A DNA stretch of 37,037 nucleotides, taken from Microbacteriaceae bacterium. Its GTDB lineage: Bacteria; Actinomycetota; Actinomycetes; Actinomycetales; Microbacteriaceae. How positions within the stretch are numbered: position 1 is the first letter of the stretch; each line of letters opens with the position of its first letter. This document shows positions 8,299 through 15,711 of this stretch, piece by piece. The translations under genes were made by a program, and so were the position numbers. The DNA lies in assembly GCA_007117135.1 (NCBI GenBank), contig SKHB01000093.1, forward strand, positions 1 to 37,037. Direction: 5' to 3'. Under the pieces are notes generated by a model. The model searched no databases. It saw nothing but the letters and a program-made list of their open reading frames with translations, and was not told the origin of the DNA.

Positions 8299-9631
8299 TG
8301 CGCTCTCCCACTGTCATCCACGTATCCTGCCGGGCCCGAAGCCCCAAAGTGAGCCACCTGGCTCCCAGATAGCCAAAGCCTACGCTTGCCTGGAGGGCTA
8401 TCACTGCCACAGTGTTCACCTCCGTGTCGGGCTGAGGAATCAGAGACACTGCCCACAGCAGCGGAATCAGTGCGGCAACGTTCACTATTCCCGTCCAGGC
8501 CAGGTAAACAACGTCACCTGCTCCCATCAGTACTCCGTCGAGGACGAAGACGGGACCACCGATGGGTAATGACAGGGCCAAGATGATGAGGACCGGTATG
8601 AGGGCCTGCCGGACGAGCTGATCAGAGGTGACAATTGTGGCAAGGAGCGGACTGGCGAGGGCCAAAAACCCTCCTGCAGAAACTCCCGCAATGAGGCCGT
8701 ATCGGGTGAGCAGCCTCACGAGCTCCCGAGCTTCAACATATTTTTTGCCGCCTAAACGGTGCCCCACCAGTGTTTGGGCTGCAATGGCTAAGGAATCCAG
8801 GGCGAGGGCGAGGAGACCGAACACGGTGAAGGCGACATGCCACGTGGCGAGCTCTTCTGTTCCCAGGCGAGCCGCCACGACGGTCGCACCCACGAATGCC
8901 ACACGAAGGCTGAGTGTTCGAATAAACAGCCATCCGCCAAGAGATCCGGTTTTTGTCACTCCTCGAAGGTGCGGGCTGAACCGTGCCTGGTGCCTCCCGG
9001 CCAGGCGGAGAACAACCATGATGAGCCAGACGGCCATCAGCCATTGGGCAATAACCGTGCCAATGGCGGAGCCGATCAGTCCCAGACCAAGGCCGTAAAT
9101 CAGGACGGCGTTCAGGATCGCGTTGGCAGAGAATCCAACGAGCGCGACGCGAAAGGGTGTCATCGTGTCTTGAACACCGCGCAACACACCGGTTGCGGCT
9201 AACACCAGCAACATTCCCGGGATCCCCCACCAGGAGATTGTGAGGTAGTCAAGAGCCCCGGAAGTAACTTCGGCGTCTGCACCGAAGGGGTGGACGAGAA
9301 GACGGCCACTTACCGCGCCAATGAGGGCAAGGGCAACTCCAAGACCTGCGGCGAACCAAAGCCCGTCAATACCGGCTTCCAGTGCGGAACGCTTATCACC
9401 CGCGCCGAGAAGCCTCGCCACTCGGGGTGTGGTGGCGTAGGCGAGGAAAATCATGAGGCCAACGAGAGTCTGCAGAATTACTCCAGCGAGACCCAGTGAG
9501 GCGAGAGCTGGCGCACCGAGGTGTCCCACCATGGCTGTATCGGTGAGCAGAAAGAGAGGCTCGGCAATGAGGGCGCCAAGAGCGGGGAGAGCAAGTCGAA
9601 ATACCTCTCGCTTCAGCCCCGTTAAACGCAC
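8291..9631 (-). CDS. MATE-family efflux transporter, DinF-like
   Basis: A 446-residue membrane protein with about 12 hydrophobic helices in two similar halves. The N-terminus has LALPALGALIAEPLFLLTDTAMVGHLG, the signature of the DinF branch of the MATE family, whose members exchange Na+ or H+ for organic cations or other toxic compounds. It is the first gene of a minus-strand run and overlaps the MFS gene by eight bases. The start is GTG at 9631. TAGCGT lies six bases upstream and no Shine-Dalgarno is present. Its promoter is interlocked with that of the divergent peptidase gene. Confidence 0.88.
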   Translation of the reverse strand: MRLTGLKREVFRLALPALGALIAEPLFLLTDTAMVGHLGAPALASLGLAGVILQTLVGLMIFLAYATTPRVARLLGAGDKRSALEAGIDGLWFAAGLGVALALIGAVSGRLLVHPFGADAEVTSGALDYLTISWWGIPGMLLVLAATGVLRGVQDTMTPFRVALVGFSANAILNAVLIYGLGLGLIGSAIGTVIAQWLMAVWLIMVVLRLAGRHQARFSPHLRGVTKTGSLGGWLFIRTLSLRVAFVGATVVAARLGTEELATWHVAFTVFGLLALALDSLAIAAQTLVGHRLGGKKYVEARELVRLLTRYGLIAGVSAGGFLALASPLLATIVTSDQLVRQALIPVLIILALSLPIGGPVFVLDGVLMGAGDVVYLAWTGIVNVAALIPLLWAVSLIPQPDTEVNTVAVIALQASVGFGYLGARWLTLGLRARQDTWMTVGERSV

Positions 9632-9637
9632 CCTCTC

Positions 9638-9643
9638 ACGCTA
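9638..9643 (-). promoter_or_regulatory. -10 hexamer TAGCGT for the MATE gene
   Basis: TAGCGT on the complement is followed by six bases and then the GTG start. It falls where the -35 of the divergent peptidase promoter should lie. Confidence 0.45.
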
Positions 9644-9661
9644 CCCTCAGGGCCAGCCTTC

Positions 9662-9667
9662 TAGGCT
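9662..9667 (+). promoter_or_regulatory. -10 hexamer TAGGCT for the M13 peptidase gene
   Basis: TAGGCT, then the spacer GTCGTC, then ATG at 9674. The predicted transcription start is the A of the ATG. No Shine-Dalgarno is visible. Confidence 0.5.
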
Positions 9668-9673
9668 GTCGTC

Positions 9674-11644
9674 ATGACTTTTGCGACAAATCTTGGACCC
9701 GCTGGTCTGGAATTAGCTGACCGCCACCCGGATATTCACCCGGGTGATGACCTCTACCGACACATGAATGAACGGTGGTCCGAGCGGAACACGATTCCGG
9801 CAGACAAATCAAGATTTGGTGAGTTCACCGTGTTGGCTGAAACGGCAGAGAAGCACGTTCGGGGCATCATTGAACAGTCCCAGTCGTCTGATGAGACATC
9901 TGAGGAATACAAGATCGGGATGCTTTTTCGAAGCTTCATGGCTGAAGACGCCATCGAAAAGCTTGGCCTTGAACCGCTGTCTAGCCGTATCGCCTCGTTA
10001 CAGGAGGCCGCGGGCTCCTTAGAGAGCGTGCTTGTCTGGATGGGGCAAGCGGAGCGCAGAGGCCTGGGAGGCCTCATCCAGTTGTTTATCGATAACGACC
10101 CGGGACAACCAGACCGCTACCTTGTCTTTATTGAGCAAGCAGGAATCTCTTTGCCGGACGAGGCCTATTACCGTGACGATCAGTTTGAGGACATTCGACA
10201 GGCGTTTGTTGTGCACCTGGAGAAGGTTTTTACCCTGATTGGGATGTCTGAGCCTGCCGCCCGAGCCGAACGGGTCTTGGCATGGGAGACACGACTTGCC
10301 TCCCACCACTGGGATCAGGTTCGGTGTCGAGACGCCCATGCCACGTACAATCTCCGGACCTGGTTTGACGTGGTGTCGGCGGCTCCGGGATTTGATTTCG
10401 ACGCGTGGCGAGCGGCCGTTGGCTTGGAGCAGGGCGTGCTCGCCGAAGTGGTGGTAAGACAACCCGATTTCCTCATCGGCATGGCACAGGTGTGGGCGGA
10501 GGCAGATGTTCGTGAAGTATTTGACTGGTTGGTGTGGCGACTGGTGACACAGTTTGCGCCCTATCTGCACGCCGAGATGGTCGATTTGCACTTCGATTTT
10601 TTTGGGAGAACGCTGACGGGAACCCCGGAGCTTCGAACTCGTTGGAAGCGTGGTGTGGGCTTTGTGGAGAGCGTGATGGGTGAAGCGGTCGGCAAGCAGT
10701 ATGTCGCTAAGCATTTCCCCGCCGAGGCGAAGGCTCAAATGGATGCCCTTGTCGACCGACTGCTTGACGCCTACCACGACAGCATCACAACACTTCCGTG
10801 GATGTCGGAAGAGACCAAAGCAAAAGCTCTCGACAAACTCGCCACCTTCACTCCCAAGATTGGGTACCCAGATAAGTGGCGGGACTATTCTGCGTTGTCG
10901 GTGTCACAGGATTTGATTGCCAACATTGAAGCGGCTGCTGAATGGGAGTTCCTCCGAGAGTTGGAGAAAATTGGGCGGCCTATTGACCGAGCGGAATGGT
11001 TCATGACTCCGCAGACTGTTAACGCTTATTACAATCCCGGTTTCAACGAAATAGTTTTCCCCGCGGCCATTTTGCAGTACCCCTTCTTTGAACCGGAGAG
11101 GGATTCGGCGGCAAATTATGGGTCGATTGGTGCTGTGATTGGCCATGAAATTGGCCATGGGTTTGACGATCAGGGGTCGCGTTTTGACGGCCAGGGACGA
11201 CTGGCGGACTGGTGGACGGAAGAAGACCGTGAGCGTTTCGATGCTCTGGCCGCGGTGCTCATTGACCAGTTTTCTGAACTTGAACCGCGTCAACTTCCCG
11301 GCCATACCGTCAACGGTGAACTGACGATTGGCGAAAACATTGGCGACTTGGGCGGGCTGGCCATCGCATGGAAGGCGTATGTGGCGTCTTTGGAGGGAGC
11401 CGAACCCCCCGTAATCGAGGGAACCACCGCAGTGCAACGTTTTTTCCTATCGTGGGCGCAGTCGTGGCGGTTCATGGCCAGAGACGAAGAGGCGAAGCGG
11501 TTGCTTCACATTGATCCGCATTCACCGGCGGAGTTTCGCTGCAATCAAGTTGCCCGGAATCTCGACATCTTCTACGAAGCGTTTGGTGTCACTTCAGACC
11601 ACGCATTATGGCTAGATGAGGATAAACGCATCTCCATCTGGTGA
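9674..11644 (+). CDS. pepO: M13 family zinc metallopeptidase (PepO/neprilysin-like)
   Basis: A 656-residue M13 peptidase, full length for the soluble bacterial PepO group. The zinc-binding HEIGH is at residues 491-495, within VIGHEIGHGFDDQG. The third ligand Glu554 is in GENIGDLGG, with Asp558. The substrate-binding NAYY motif and the FPAAILQ block precede HEIGH in the normal order. There is no signal peptide or membrane anchor: the N-terminus is polar (DRHPDIHPGDDLYRHMN, the standard start of the family). It therefore probably degrades peptides in the cytoplasm. It is transcribed divergently from the MATE gene, from what looks like a leaderless promoter. Confidence 0.95.
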   Translation: MTFATNLGPAGLELADRHPDIHPGDDLYRHMNERWSERNTIPADKSRFGEFTVLAETAEKHVRGIIEQSQSSDETSEEYKIGMLFRSFMAEDAIEKLGLEPLSSRIASLQEAAGSLESVLVWMGQAERRGLGGLIQLFIDNDPGQPDRYLVFIEQAGISLPDEAYYRDDQFEDIRQAFVVHLEKVFTLIGMSEPAARAERVLAWETRLASHHWDQVRCRDAHATYNLRTWFDVVSAAPGFDFDAWRAAVGLEQGVLAEVVVRQPDFLIGMAQVWAEADVREVFDWLVWRLVTQFAPYLHAEMVDLHFDFFGRTLTGTPELRTRWKRGVGFVESVMGEAVGKQYVAKHFPAEAKAQMDALVDRLLDAYHDSITTLPWMSEETKAKALDKLATFTPKIGYPDKWRDYSALSVSQDLIANIEAAAEWEFLRELEKIGRPIDRAEWFMTPQTVNAYYNPGFNEIVFPAAILQYPFFEPERDSAANYGSIGAVIGHEIGHGFDDQGSRFDGQGRLADWWTEEDRERFDALAAVLIDQFSELEPRQLPGHTVNGELTIGENIGDLGGLAIAWKAYVASLEGAEPPVIEGTTAVQRFFLSWAQSWRFMARDEEAKRLLHIDPHSPAEFRCNQVARNLDIFYEAFGVTSDHALWLDEDKRISIW

Positions 11645-11661
11645 CATCAAGCTTTACCCGC

Positions 11662-11667
11662 TAGCCT
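11662..11667 (+). promoter_or_regulatory. -10 hexamer TAGCCT for the three-gene envelope operon
   Basis: TAGCCT lies 17 bases after the peptidase stop. An in-frame GTG at 11671 is only three bases away and therefore too close to be leaderless. Transcription probably starts near 11674 and gives a leader of about 45 bases that contains GGGAGG. Confidence 0.35.
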
Positions 11668-11718
11668 GGGGTGAAGACATTTATGCCAAATTTGGAATAC
11701 AAGCAGGGAGGCCAGAAA

Positions 11719-11982
11719 ATGAGAGGCAAGATTTTGTTCCTCGTCGGCCTGGGTGTGGGCTACGTCCTCGGAACTAAAGCCGGCCGTGAGCGTTACGAAC
11801 AGATCCGGTCTCGCGCCAAAGGCGTGTGGGAAAGTGATCCCGTTCAGCGGCAAATGGACCGAGCCGGTGATTTTGTGCGTGAACGGGCCCCCGAAGTCGC
11901 CGGTCAGGTGGAGAAGCAGCTTCGCAAAATCAACGAACAGGTGAAAGCGAAGAAGACGTCGAAACCCGCGGAGGGGGCATAG
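11719..11982 (+). CDS. YtxH-like small membrane protein
   Basis: An 87-residue protein. A single hydrophobic helix with glycine spacing (LFLVGLGVGYVLGTKAG) is followed by a long, charged, probably helical tail rich in Lys, Arg, Gln and Glu. This is the layout of the YtxH family: an N-terminal anchor with a cytosolic amphipathic tail and no known enzymatic role. I chose ATG 11719 because GGGAGG (11706-11711) is well placed; GTG 11671 would add 16 residues before the helix. It is the first of three closely spaced small membrane protein genes, with three bases separating it from the next. Confidence 0.8.
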   Translation: MRGKILFLVGLGVGYVLGTKAGRERYEQIRSRAKGVWESDPVQRQMDRAGDFVRERAPEVAGQVEKQLRKINEQVKAKKTSKPAEGA

Positions 11983-11985
11983 GTT

Positions 11986-12399
11986 GTGAGTGAACCACGA
12001 TCCAAAAGGTCGCTGTTTCAACTTCTCACCGAACTTCCTCACCTTTTCGGTGAGTTGATTCGTGCCGAAGTCGAACAGCTTCGTATGGAGCTTGTTCAAA
12101 AACTCAAGGGAACAGGAATCGGGCTGGGCCTCTTCGTGCTCGCCCTCAACTTCCTGTCCCTCTTTGTCATGCTGTTGATTCTTGCTGGTGTCTTTGCCCT
12201 GTCACTGGTTATGCCCTTATGGGCGGCGGCCCTTATTGTCGCCGGAGTGTCTTTGGTGTTGGCGGTTGTGATGGTCGTCATTGGTGTGATTGCCATGAAA
12301 ACAGGCGGTAAGCCTGTCCCCTCCCGCACCATTCAGAGCGTGAGGGATGACATTGCCACTATTCGCGGTGACCGCGACCGGGGCTCAGGGAGTAACTAG
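11986..12399 (+). CDS. Phage-holin-superfamily-III-like membrane protein (DUF1469 type)
   Basis: A 137-residue protein. A basic amphipathic N-terminal helix (LLTELPHLFGELIRAEVEQLRMEL) is followed by two long hydrophobic segments near residues 45-75 and 78-105, and then a polar tail. This matches the actinobacterial 'phage holin family' proteins, which are chromosomal and found beside YtxH-like genes in many actinobacteria. The holin name comes from a domain model; nothing here suggests a phage. The GTG start is preceded by GGAGGGGG. The stop TAG shares one base with the GTG of the next gene, so the two are translationally coupled. Confidence 0.78.
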   Translation: MSEPRSKRSLFQLLTELPHLFGELIRAEVEQLRMELVQKLKGTGIGLGLFVLALNFLSLFVMLLILAGVFALSLVMPLWAAALIVAGVSLVLAVVMVVIGVIAMKTGGKPVPSRTIQSVRDDIATIRGDRDRGSGSN

Positions 12400-12632
12400 T
12401 GGACCGCCAAGAACAGGCCCGGGCTTACCGTGCCCGGCGGGCACTCAGTGAAGCTCTCGATGAAGTTGACCAGACTTTTCATCCCGGCCACCTGGGAAAA
12501 ATGATTGCCTGGAGCACGAAGAGGTCCTTTCGCCGCCACCGAGTGACGTGGGCTGTGGTTGGTGCTGTGTCGGTGGCGATTGCCGTGGGGGTGGCCGTGT
12601 GGGCTCTCACGTCTGACGACGACGAAATTTAG
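12399..12632 (+). CDS. Small single-TM protein of the envelope trio, unknown function
   Basis: A 77-residue protein with a charged N-terminal half (about residues 1-48, rich in Arg, Glu and His), one hydrophobic segment (VTWAVVGAVSVAIAVGVAVWAL) and a short acidic tail SDDDEI. I do not recognise the family. The position suggests it works with the YtxH-like and holin-like proteins at the membrane: its GTG overlaps the upstream stop as TAGTG. Its own stop TAG overlaps the stop of the convergent pfkA (12629-12632, shared TTAG). Confidence 0.7.
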   Translation: MDRQEQARAYRARRALSEALDEVDQTFHPGHLGKMIAWSTKRSFRRHRVTWAVVGAVSVAIAVGVAVWALTSDDDEI

Positions 12633-13651
12633 CCAAATAGAAGCGCGGCTTCTTCATAGCGCTCGTTGGGAACAACTTTGAGGGCTCCCAGCGCTTCGCC
12701 GAAGTCGACCAGATGGATGTCCGTTCCTCGCAGCGACACCATTCTTCCCCAACTTTTGTTGTTGACGGCGTGGATGGCGGCCATCCCGAACCGGGTTGCC
12801 AACACGCGGTCATAAGCGCTTGGTGTTCCGCCTCGTTGAATGTGGCCAAGAGTGGTGGCTCGGGTTTCAATACCGGTCACTTCTTCGATGAGGGGCGCCA
12901 AGATTTGGCCAATACCTCCCAGTCGGGGGCGACCAAACGCGTCGAGACCCCGCTCGGAATGTGCTTCGTCCATTGAGTCGAGACGGAACCCTTCGGCAAC
13001 AACCACGAGGGGGGCTCGTCCGCGCCCCGCGGCGTGGTTGACCCAGTGCGAAATCTCTTCTAGAGAGGTTGGCTTCTCGGGAATCAGGATGAGGTGCGCA
13101 CCGGCGGCAATACCGGAGTGAAGGGCAATCCAACCAACGTTTCGTCCCATGACCTCCGCCACCATGCACCGGGAGTGGGCGTCGCCGGTGGTGCGCAGGC
13201 GGTCCATAGCGTCGGTGGCAATGCTGACCGCCGTATCAAAACCGAACGTGTAATCAGTGCCGTTGAGGTCGTTGTCAACCGTCTTCGGCACCCCCACAAT
13301 AGGGATGCCCTGATCGGTGAGTTCCTTTGCGCCAGCAAGGGTACCTTCACCCCCAATGGCGATTATCGCATCAAGCGACAATTCGGCCATCACTTCGCGC
13401 ACTCGGTCTGCTCCGCCGTAATCAAAGGGGTTGGTGCGAGACGTGCCAAGAATGGTGCCGCCAAGCTTTGCGATGCCCTTGACTTCTTCGCGACCGAGGG
13501 GCATCCAGGTCGGGTCGGTCACGCCTTTCCACCCGTTTTTGAAGCCGATAAATTCGTGGTCAAAAACCCGCTGACCGGTGACCACCGCGCCCCGGATAAC
13601 GGCATTCAGGCCGGGCGCATCGCCCCCGCTGGTGAGCATTCCAATTCGCAT
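12629..13651 (-). CDS. pfkA: 6-phosphofructokinase, actinobacterial ATP-type
   Basis: A 340-residue PfkA phosphorylating fructose 6-phosphate at C1, the committed step of glycolysis. The substrate loop SGGDAPGLN is at residues 8-16, GGEGT at 100-104 and PKTVDND at 122-128. Gly103 is the residue linked with ATP use (Asp there marks PPi enzymes). Lys123, common in PPi-dependent enzymes, also occurs in actinobacterial ATP enzymes, so this is probably ATP-dependent, though that needs assay. Starting at ATG 13651 gives the family length. Upstream in-frame starts (13660, 13690) would add unrelated residues; GGTGGG just before 13651 may serve as a Shine-Dalgarno. Confidence 0.92.
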   Translation of the reverse strand: MRIGMLTSGGDAPGLNAVIRGAVVTGQRVFDHEFIGFKNGWKGVTDPTWMPLGREEVKGIAKLGGTILGTSRTNPFDYGGADRVREVMAELSLDAIIAIGGEGTLAGAKELTDQGIPIVGVPKTVDNDLNGTDYTFGFDTAVSIATDAMDRLRTTGDAHSRCMVAEVMGRNVGWIALHSGIAAGAHLILIPEKPTSLEEISHWVNHAAGRGRAPLVVVAEGFRLDSMDEAHSERGLDAFGRPRLGGIGQILAPLIEEVTGIETRATTLGHIQRGGTPSAYDRVLATRFGMAAIHAVNNKSWGRMVSLRGTDIHLVDFGEALGALKVVPNERYEEAALLFG

Positions 13652-13707
13652 ACCCACCATTGTGTCAACATTCCGACCGTTCACAGTCACCGTTTACATC
13701 GATTTCG

Positions 13708-13713
13708 TAGAGT
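13708..13713 (+). promoter_or_regulatory. -10 hexamer TAGAGT for the small two-TM protein
   Basis: TAGAGT lies in the pfkA divergent gap. The Shine-Dalgarno AAGGAG (13735-13740) follows, seven bases before the GTG at 13748. The gene therefore has a short leader and is a contrast to the leaderless genes. Confidence 0.35.
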
Positions 13714-13747
13714 GGGGGGTATCAACCTGTTGTGAAGGAGCATCCCC

Positions 13748-14074
13748 GTGTCGGATTTCACCCCTACCACCCCAGCGAGTCAAGCCGGGGTCGCGCCTGA
13801 AGCTCAACAACGCCCGGCGAAAGAGTATCCGGGTCAAACCCTCGGGGTCGTCGCCTTGGTGTTGTCCTTTTTCTTGCAAATTCCTGCCCTGATCATGGGC
13901 ATTATTGCCTGGAACTGGTCCAACCGCGCTGGCGTCTCGAACACTCCCGCGAAAGTTTCCGTCTTTGTCAGTATCGGTCTGATTGTGCTCGGGATTTTGG
14001 CTTTTGTCGGCTGGGTGATTTTGTTGGCAAATGTCGGTGCGCTCGTTGATGAGTCGTTTTTCGAAAACCTCTAA
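13748..14074 (+). CDS. Small two-TM membrane protein (DUF4190-like)
   Basis: A 108-residue protein. A polar, Pro/Ala/Gln-rich N-terminus of about 30 residues precedes two hydrophobic segments (about residues 32-52 and 70-95), with a short loop holding an NWSNRAG motif. This layout matches the DUF4190-type proteins common in actinobacteria, which have no established function. A clean Shine-Dalgarno AAGGAG sits seven bases before the GTG start. It is divergent from pfkA and overlaps the convergent oxidoreductase by four bases (CTAA shared by both stops). Confidence 0.75.
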   Translation: MSDFTPTTPASQAGVAPEAQQRPAKEYPGQTLGVVALVLSFFLQIPALIMGIIAWNWSNRAGVSNTPAKVSVFVSIGLIVLGILAFVGWVILLANVGALVDESFFENL

Positions 14075-15645
14075 CTGACCCCAAGAATGTCTAGCGCCGC
14101 CATGGCGGCATTGTGACCACCCAGGCCACTAACACCGCCGCCCCGCTTCGCGCCGGAACCTCCCATGAGGATGCGGGGGTGGCCGGTGCTCACCCCCCAC
14201 CGGTGAGCGGGTGAAGACATAGACTCGTGCTCCTCGGCGAACGGCCAACTCAGTGGGCCGTGAAAAATGTTGCCGCCGGGCAGACGCAGGGAGTTTTCCA
14301 AGTCGAGGGTGGTTTTTGTTTCCACACAGAGCTGCCCGTTGGGAGCGGTGAGGATAACGTCCTCGATAGGCTCTGCAAGGACACTGTTGAGGGAGGCCAA
14401 AACTCGCTCTTGCAGGTCGTGCCGAACGGTGTCGGGGTTCTGGCCTCGGATGAGTCGGTGAGGCGTGTGAAGAGCAAAGACGGTGAGCGTGTGAACTCCA
14501 GCGTCGACAAGGGGCCGATCCAAGATGGTGGGGTCCGTTAACGAGTGGCAGTAAATTTCCGCCGGAACAGGGTCAGGGAATCGACCAGCTTGCGCTTCTG
14601 ACCAGGCGTGGTGAAGTTGTGACCACGTCTCGTTGATGTGGAATGTGCCGCCGAAGGCACCCTCTTTGGTCACGTCAGAGTCACGAAGTTTCGGGAGCCG
14701 TGACACCACCAGGTTGACCTTCACTTGGGCACCTTCAGCGAGTTGTTCATCCGCGGCACCGCCGGTGAGACGCCGAAGCTCGGCGGGCGAACACCCCGTG
14801 ATGATCAAGTTGGCTGATGCTGTGGCGGTGTGGTCTCCCGTCCTCCACACGACTTTACCCTCCGGGTCAATAGACTCAACGTCCGCGTTTGCGAGCAGCG
14901 TCGCACCGGCCTCTTCGGCGCGCTTGGCCAATTGGCTTGTCACCTGACCCATGCCTCCAACCGGGACATCCCAATCTCCTGTGCCCCCACCAATCACGTG
15001 GTAAAGGAAGCAACGAGAAACGTTGTCATCGCCGGGACCGTCGGGGAAGGTTCCAATGAGCCCATCCGTGAGCACCACTCCCCGCACCACATCAGAGCTG
15101 AACCATTCAGAAATTGTCTGGTCGATGGGAGTGTCTATGAGGTGATGCCAGGCGTCGTTGGAACCGGTGATGGCGTGGACTCTGGCTTTCAGTTCCTGTT
15201 TCGTCAGGAGGGGTTCCCGCAACTGGGGAAAAACAGCGCCGGCGAGCATTTCGGTGAGGGTGTAAAACTCGACCCATTTGTCATAATCGGCGGCAGCGCC
15301 AATTCGGGCGAAAGATTCTTTTGTGGCCTGTGGGTCGTGAACGTCAATGAGTAAACCGGTGTCACTGTCGGGCACGGGGGTGTACGACGAGTAGCGGCGA
15401 CGGCGCAATTCGACGTTCAGACCCAGCTCTGTCATGATCTCCCGGGGGAACAAACTGACCAGGTAGGAATACCGGGACAGTTTTGCTGAGACTCCCGGGA
15501 AAGCTTCGGCGCTCACCGCGGCACCACCGAAAACGGGCTGGTTTTCCACCACTAAAACGCTCTTTCCAGCTTTTTGAAGATAGGTGGCAGACACTAACCC
15601 GTTATGCCCACCGCCGACAATAATCACGTCGTAGTGCTTGGCCAT
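14071..15645 (-). CDS. FAD-dependent oxidoreductase, PYROXD2/phytoene-desaturase-like
   Basis: A 524-residue flavoprotein. The N-terminal dinucleotide fold reads VIIVGGGHNGLVSATYLQKAG, followed by VLVVE, the usual FAD adenine site. The C-terminus has the GGSGAKRGGGVSGLGGHNAA block typical of the group often labelled 'beta-carotene ketolase' or PYROXD2-like. No carotenoid gene is nearby, so a carotenoid role should not be assumed; the natural substrate is unknown. TAGACT sits six bases before the ATG and no Shine-Dalgarno is present. It is divergent from putA across a gap of 66 bases. Confidence 0.82.
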   Translation of the reverse strand: MAKHYDVIIVGGGHNGLVSATYLQKAGKSVLVVENQPVFGGAAVSAEAFPGVSAKLSRYSYLVSLFPREIMTELGLNVELRRRRYSSYTPVPDSDTGLLIDVHDPQATKESFARIGAAADYDKWVEFYTLTEMLAGAVFPQLREPLLTKQELKARVHAITGSNDAWHHLIDTPIDQTISEWFSSDVVRGVVLTDGLIGTFPDGPGDDNVSRCFLYHVIGGGTGDWDVPVGGMGQVTSQLAKRAEEAGATLLANADVESIDPEGKVVWRTGDHTATASANLIITGCSPAELRRLTGGAADEQLAEGAQVKVNLVVSRLPKLRDSDVTKEGAFGGTFHINETWSQLHHAWSEAQAGRFPDPVPAEIYCHSLTDPTILDRPLVDAGVHTLTVFALHTPHRLIRGQNPDTVRHDLQERVLASLNSVLAEPIEDVILTAPNGQLCVETKTTLDLENSLRLPGGNIFHGPLSWPFAEEHESMSSPAHRWGVSTGHPRILMGGSGAKRGGGVSGLGGHNAAMAALDILGVS

Positions 15646-15651
15646 GTGCCT

Positions 15652-15657
15652 AGTCTA
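15652..15657 (-). promoter_or_regulatory. -10 hexamer TAGACT for the FAD oxidoreductase
   Basis: On the complement, TAGACT is followed by the spacer AGGCAC and then ATG. The predicted transcript starts at the A of the start codon. Confidence 0.5.
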
Positions 15658-15697
15658 GAAGCCCCTGGTCGTGGTGTGACATGAGTGGGGAAAGTCG

Positions 15698-15703
15698 TAG
15701 GCT
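15698..15703 (+). promoter_or_regulatory. -10 hexamer TAGGCT for putA
   Basis: TAGGCT ends eight bases before ATG 15712 and only two before GTG 15706. The spacing therefore favours the ATG as the start of a leaderless message. Confidence 0.45.
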
Positions 15704-15711
15704 AGGTGTCT

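Noticed and set aside
10019-10777. A 252-residue open frame on the minus strand inside the M13 peptidase gene
   Set aside because: It is a shadow of pepO with no recognised domain and no ribosome site; the same holds for 20840-21580 inside rocD and 1050-1556 inside gabD2.
11671-11718. GTG 11671 as the start of the YtxH-like protein
   Set aside because: It lies only three bases from the TAGCCT hexamer and adds residues before the membrane helix, whereas ATG 11719 has a good Shine-Dalgarno.
11986-12399. Prophage remnant signalled by a holin-family protein
   Set aside because: No other phage gene, integrase or attachment site is nearby; this domain type is common on actinobacterial chromosomes.
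14071-15645. Carotenoid biosynthesis (beta-carotene ketolase) for the FAD oxidoreductase
   Set aside because: No crt-type gene is nearby, and the PYROXD2-like group is often mislabelled this way; only a general FAD oxidoreductase call is supported.
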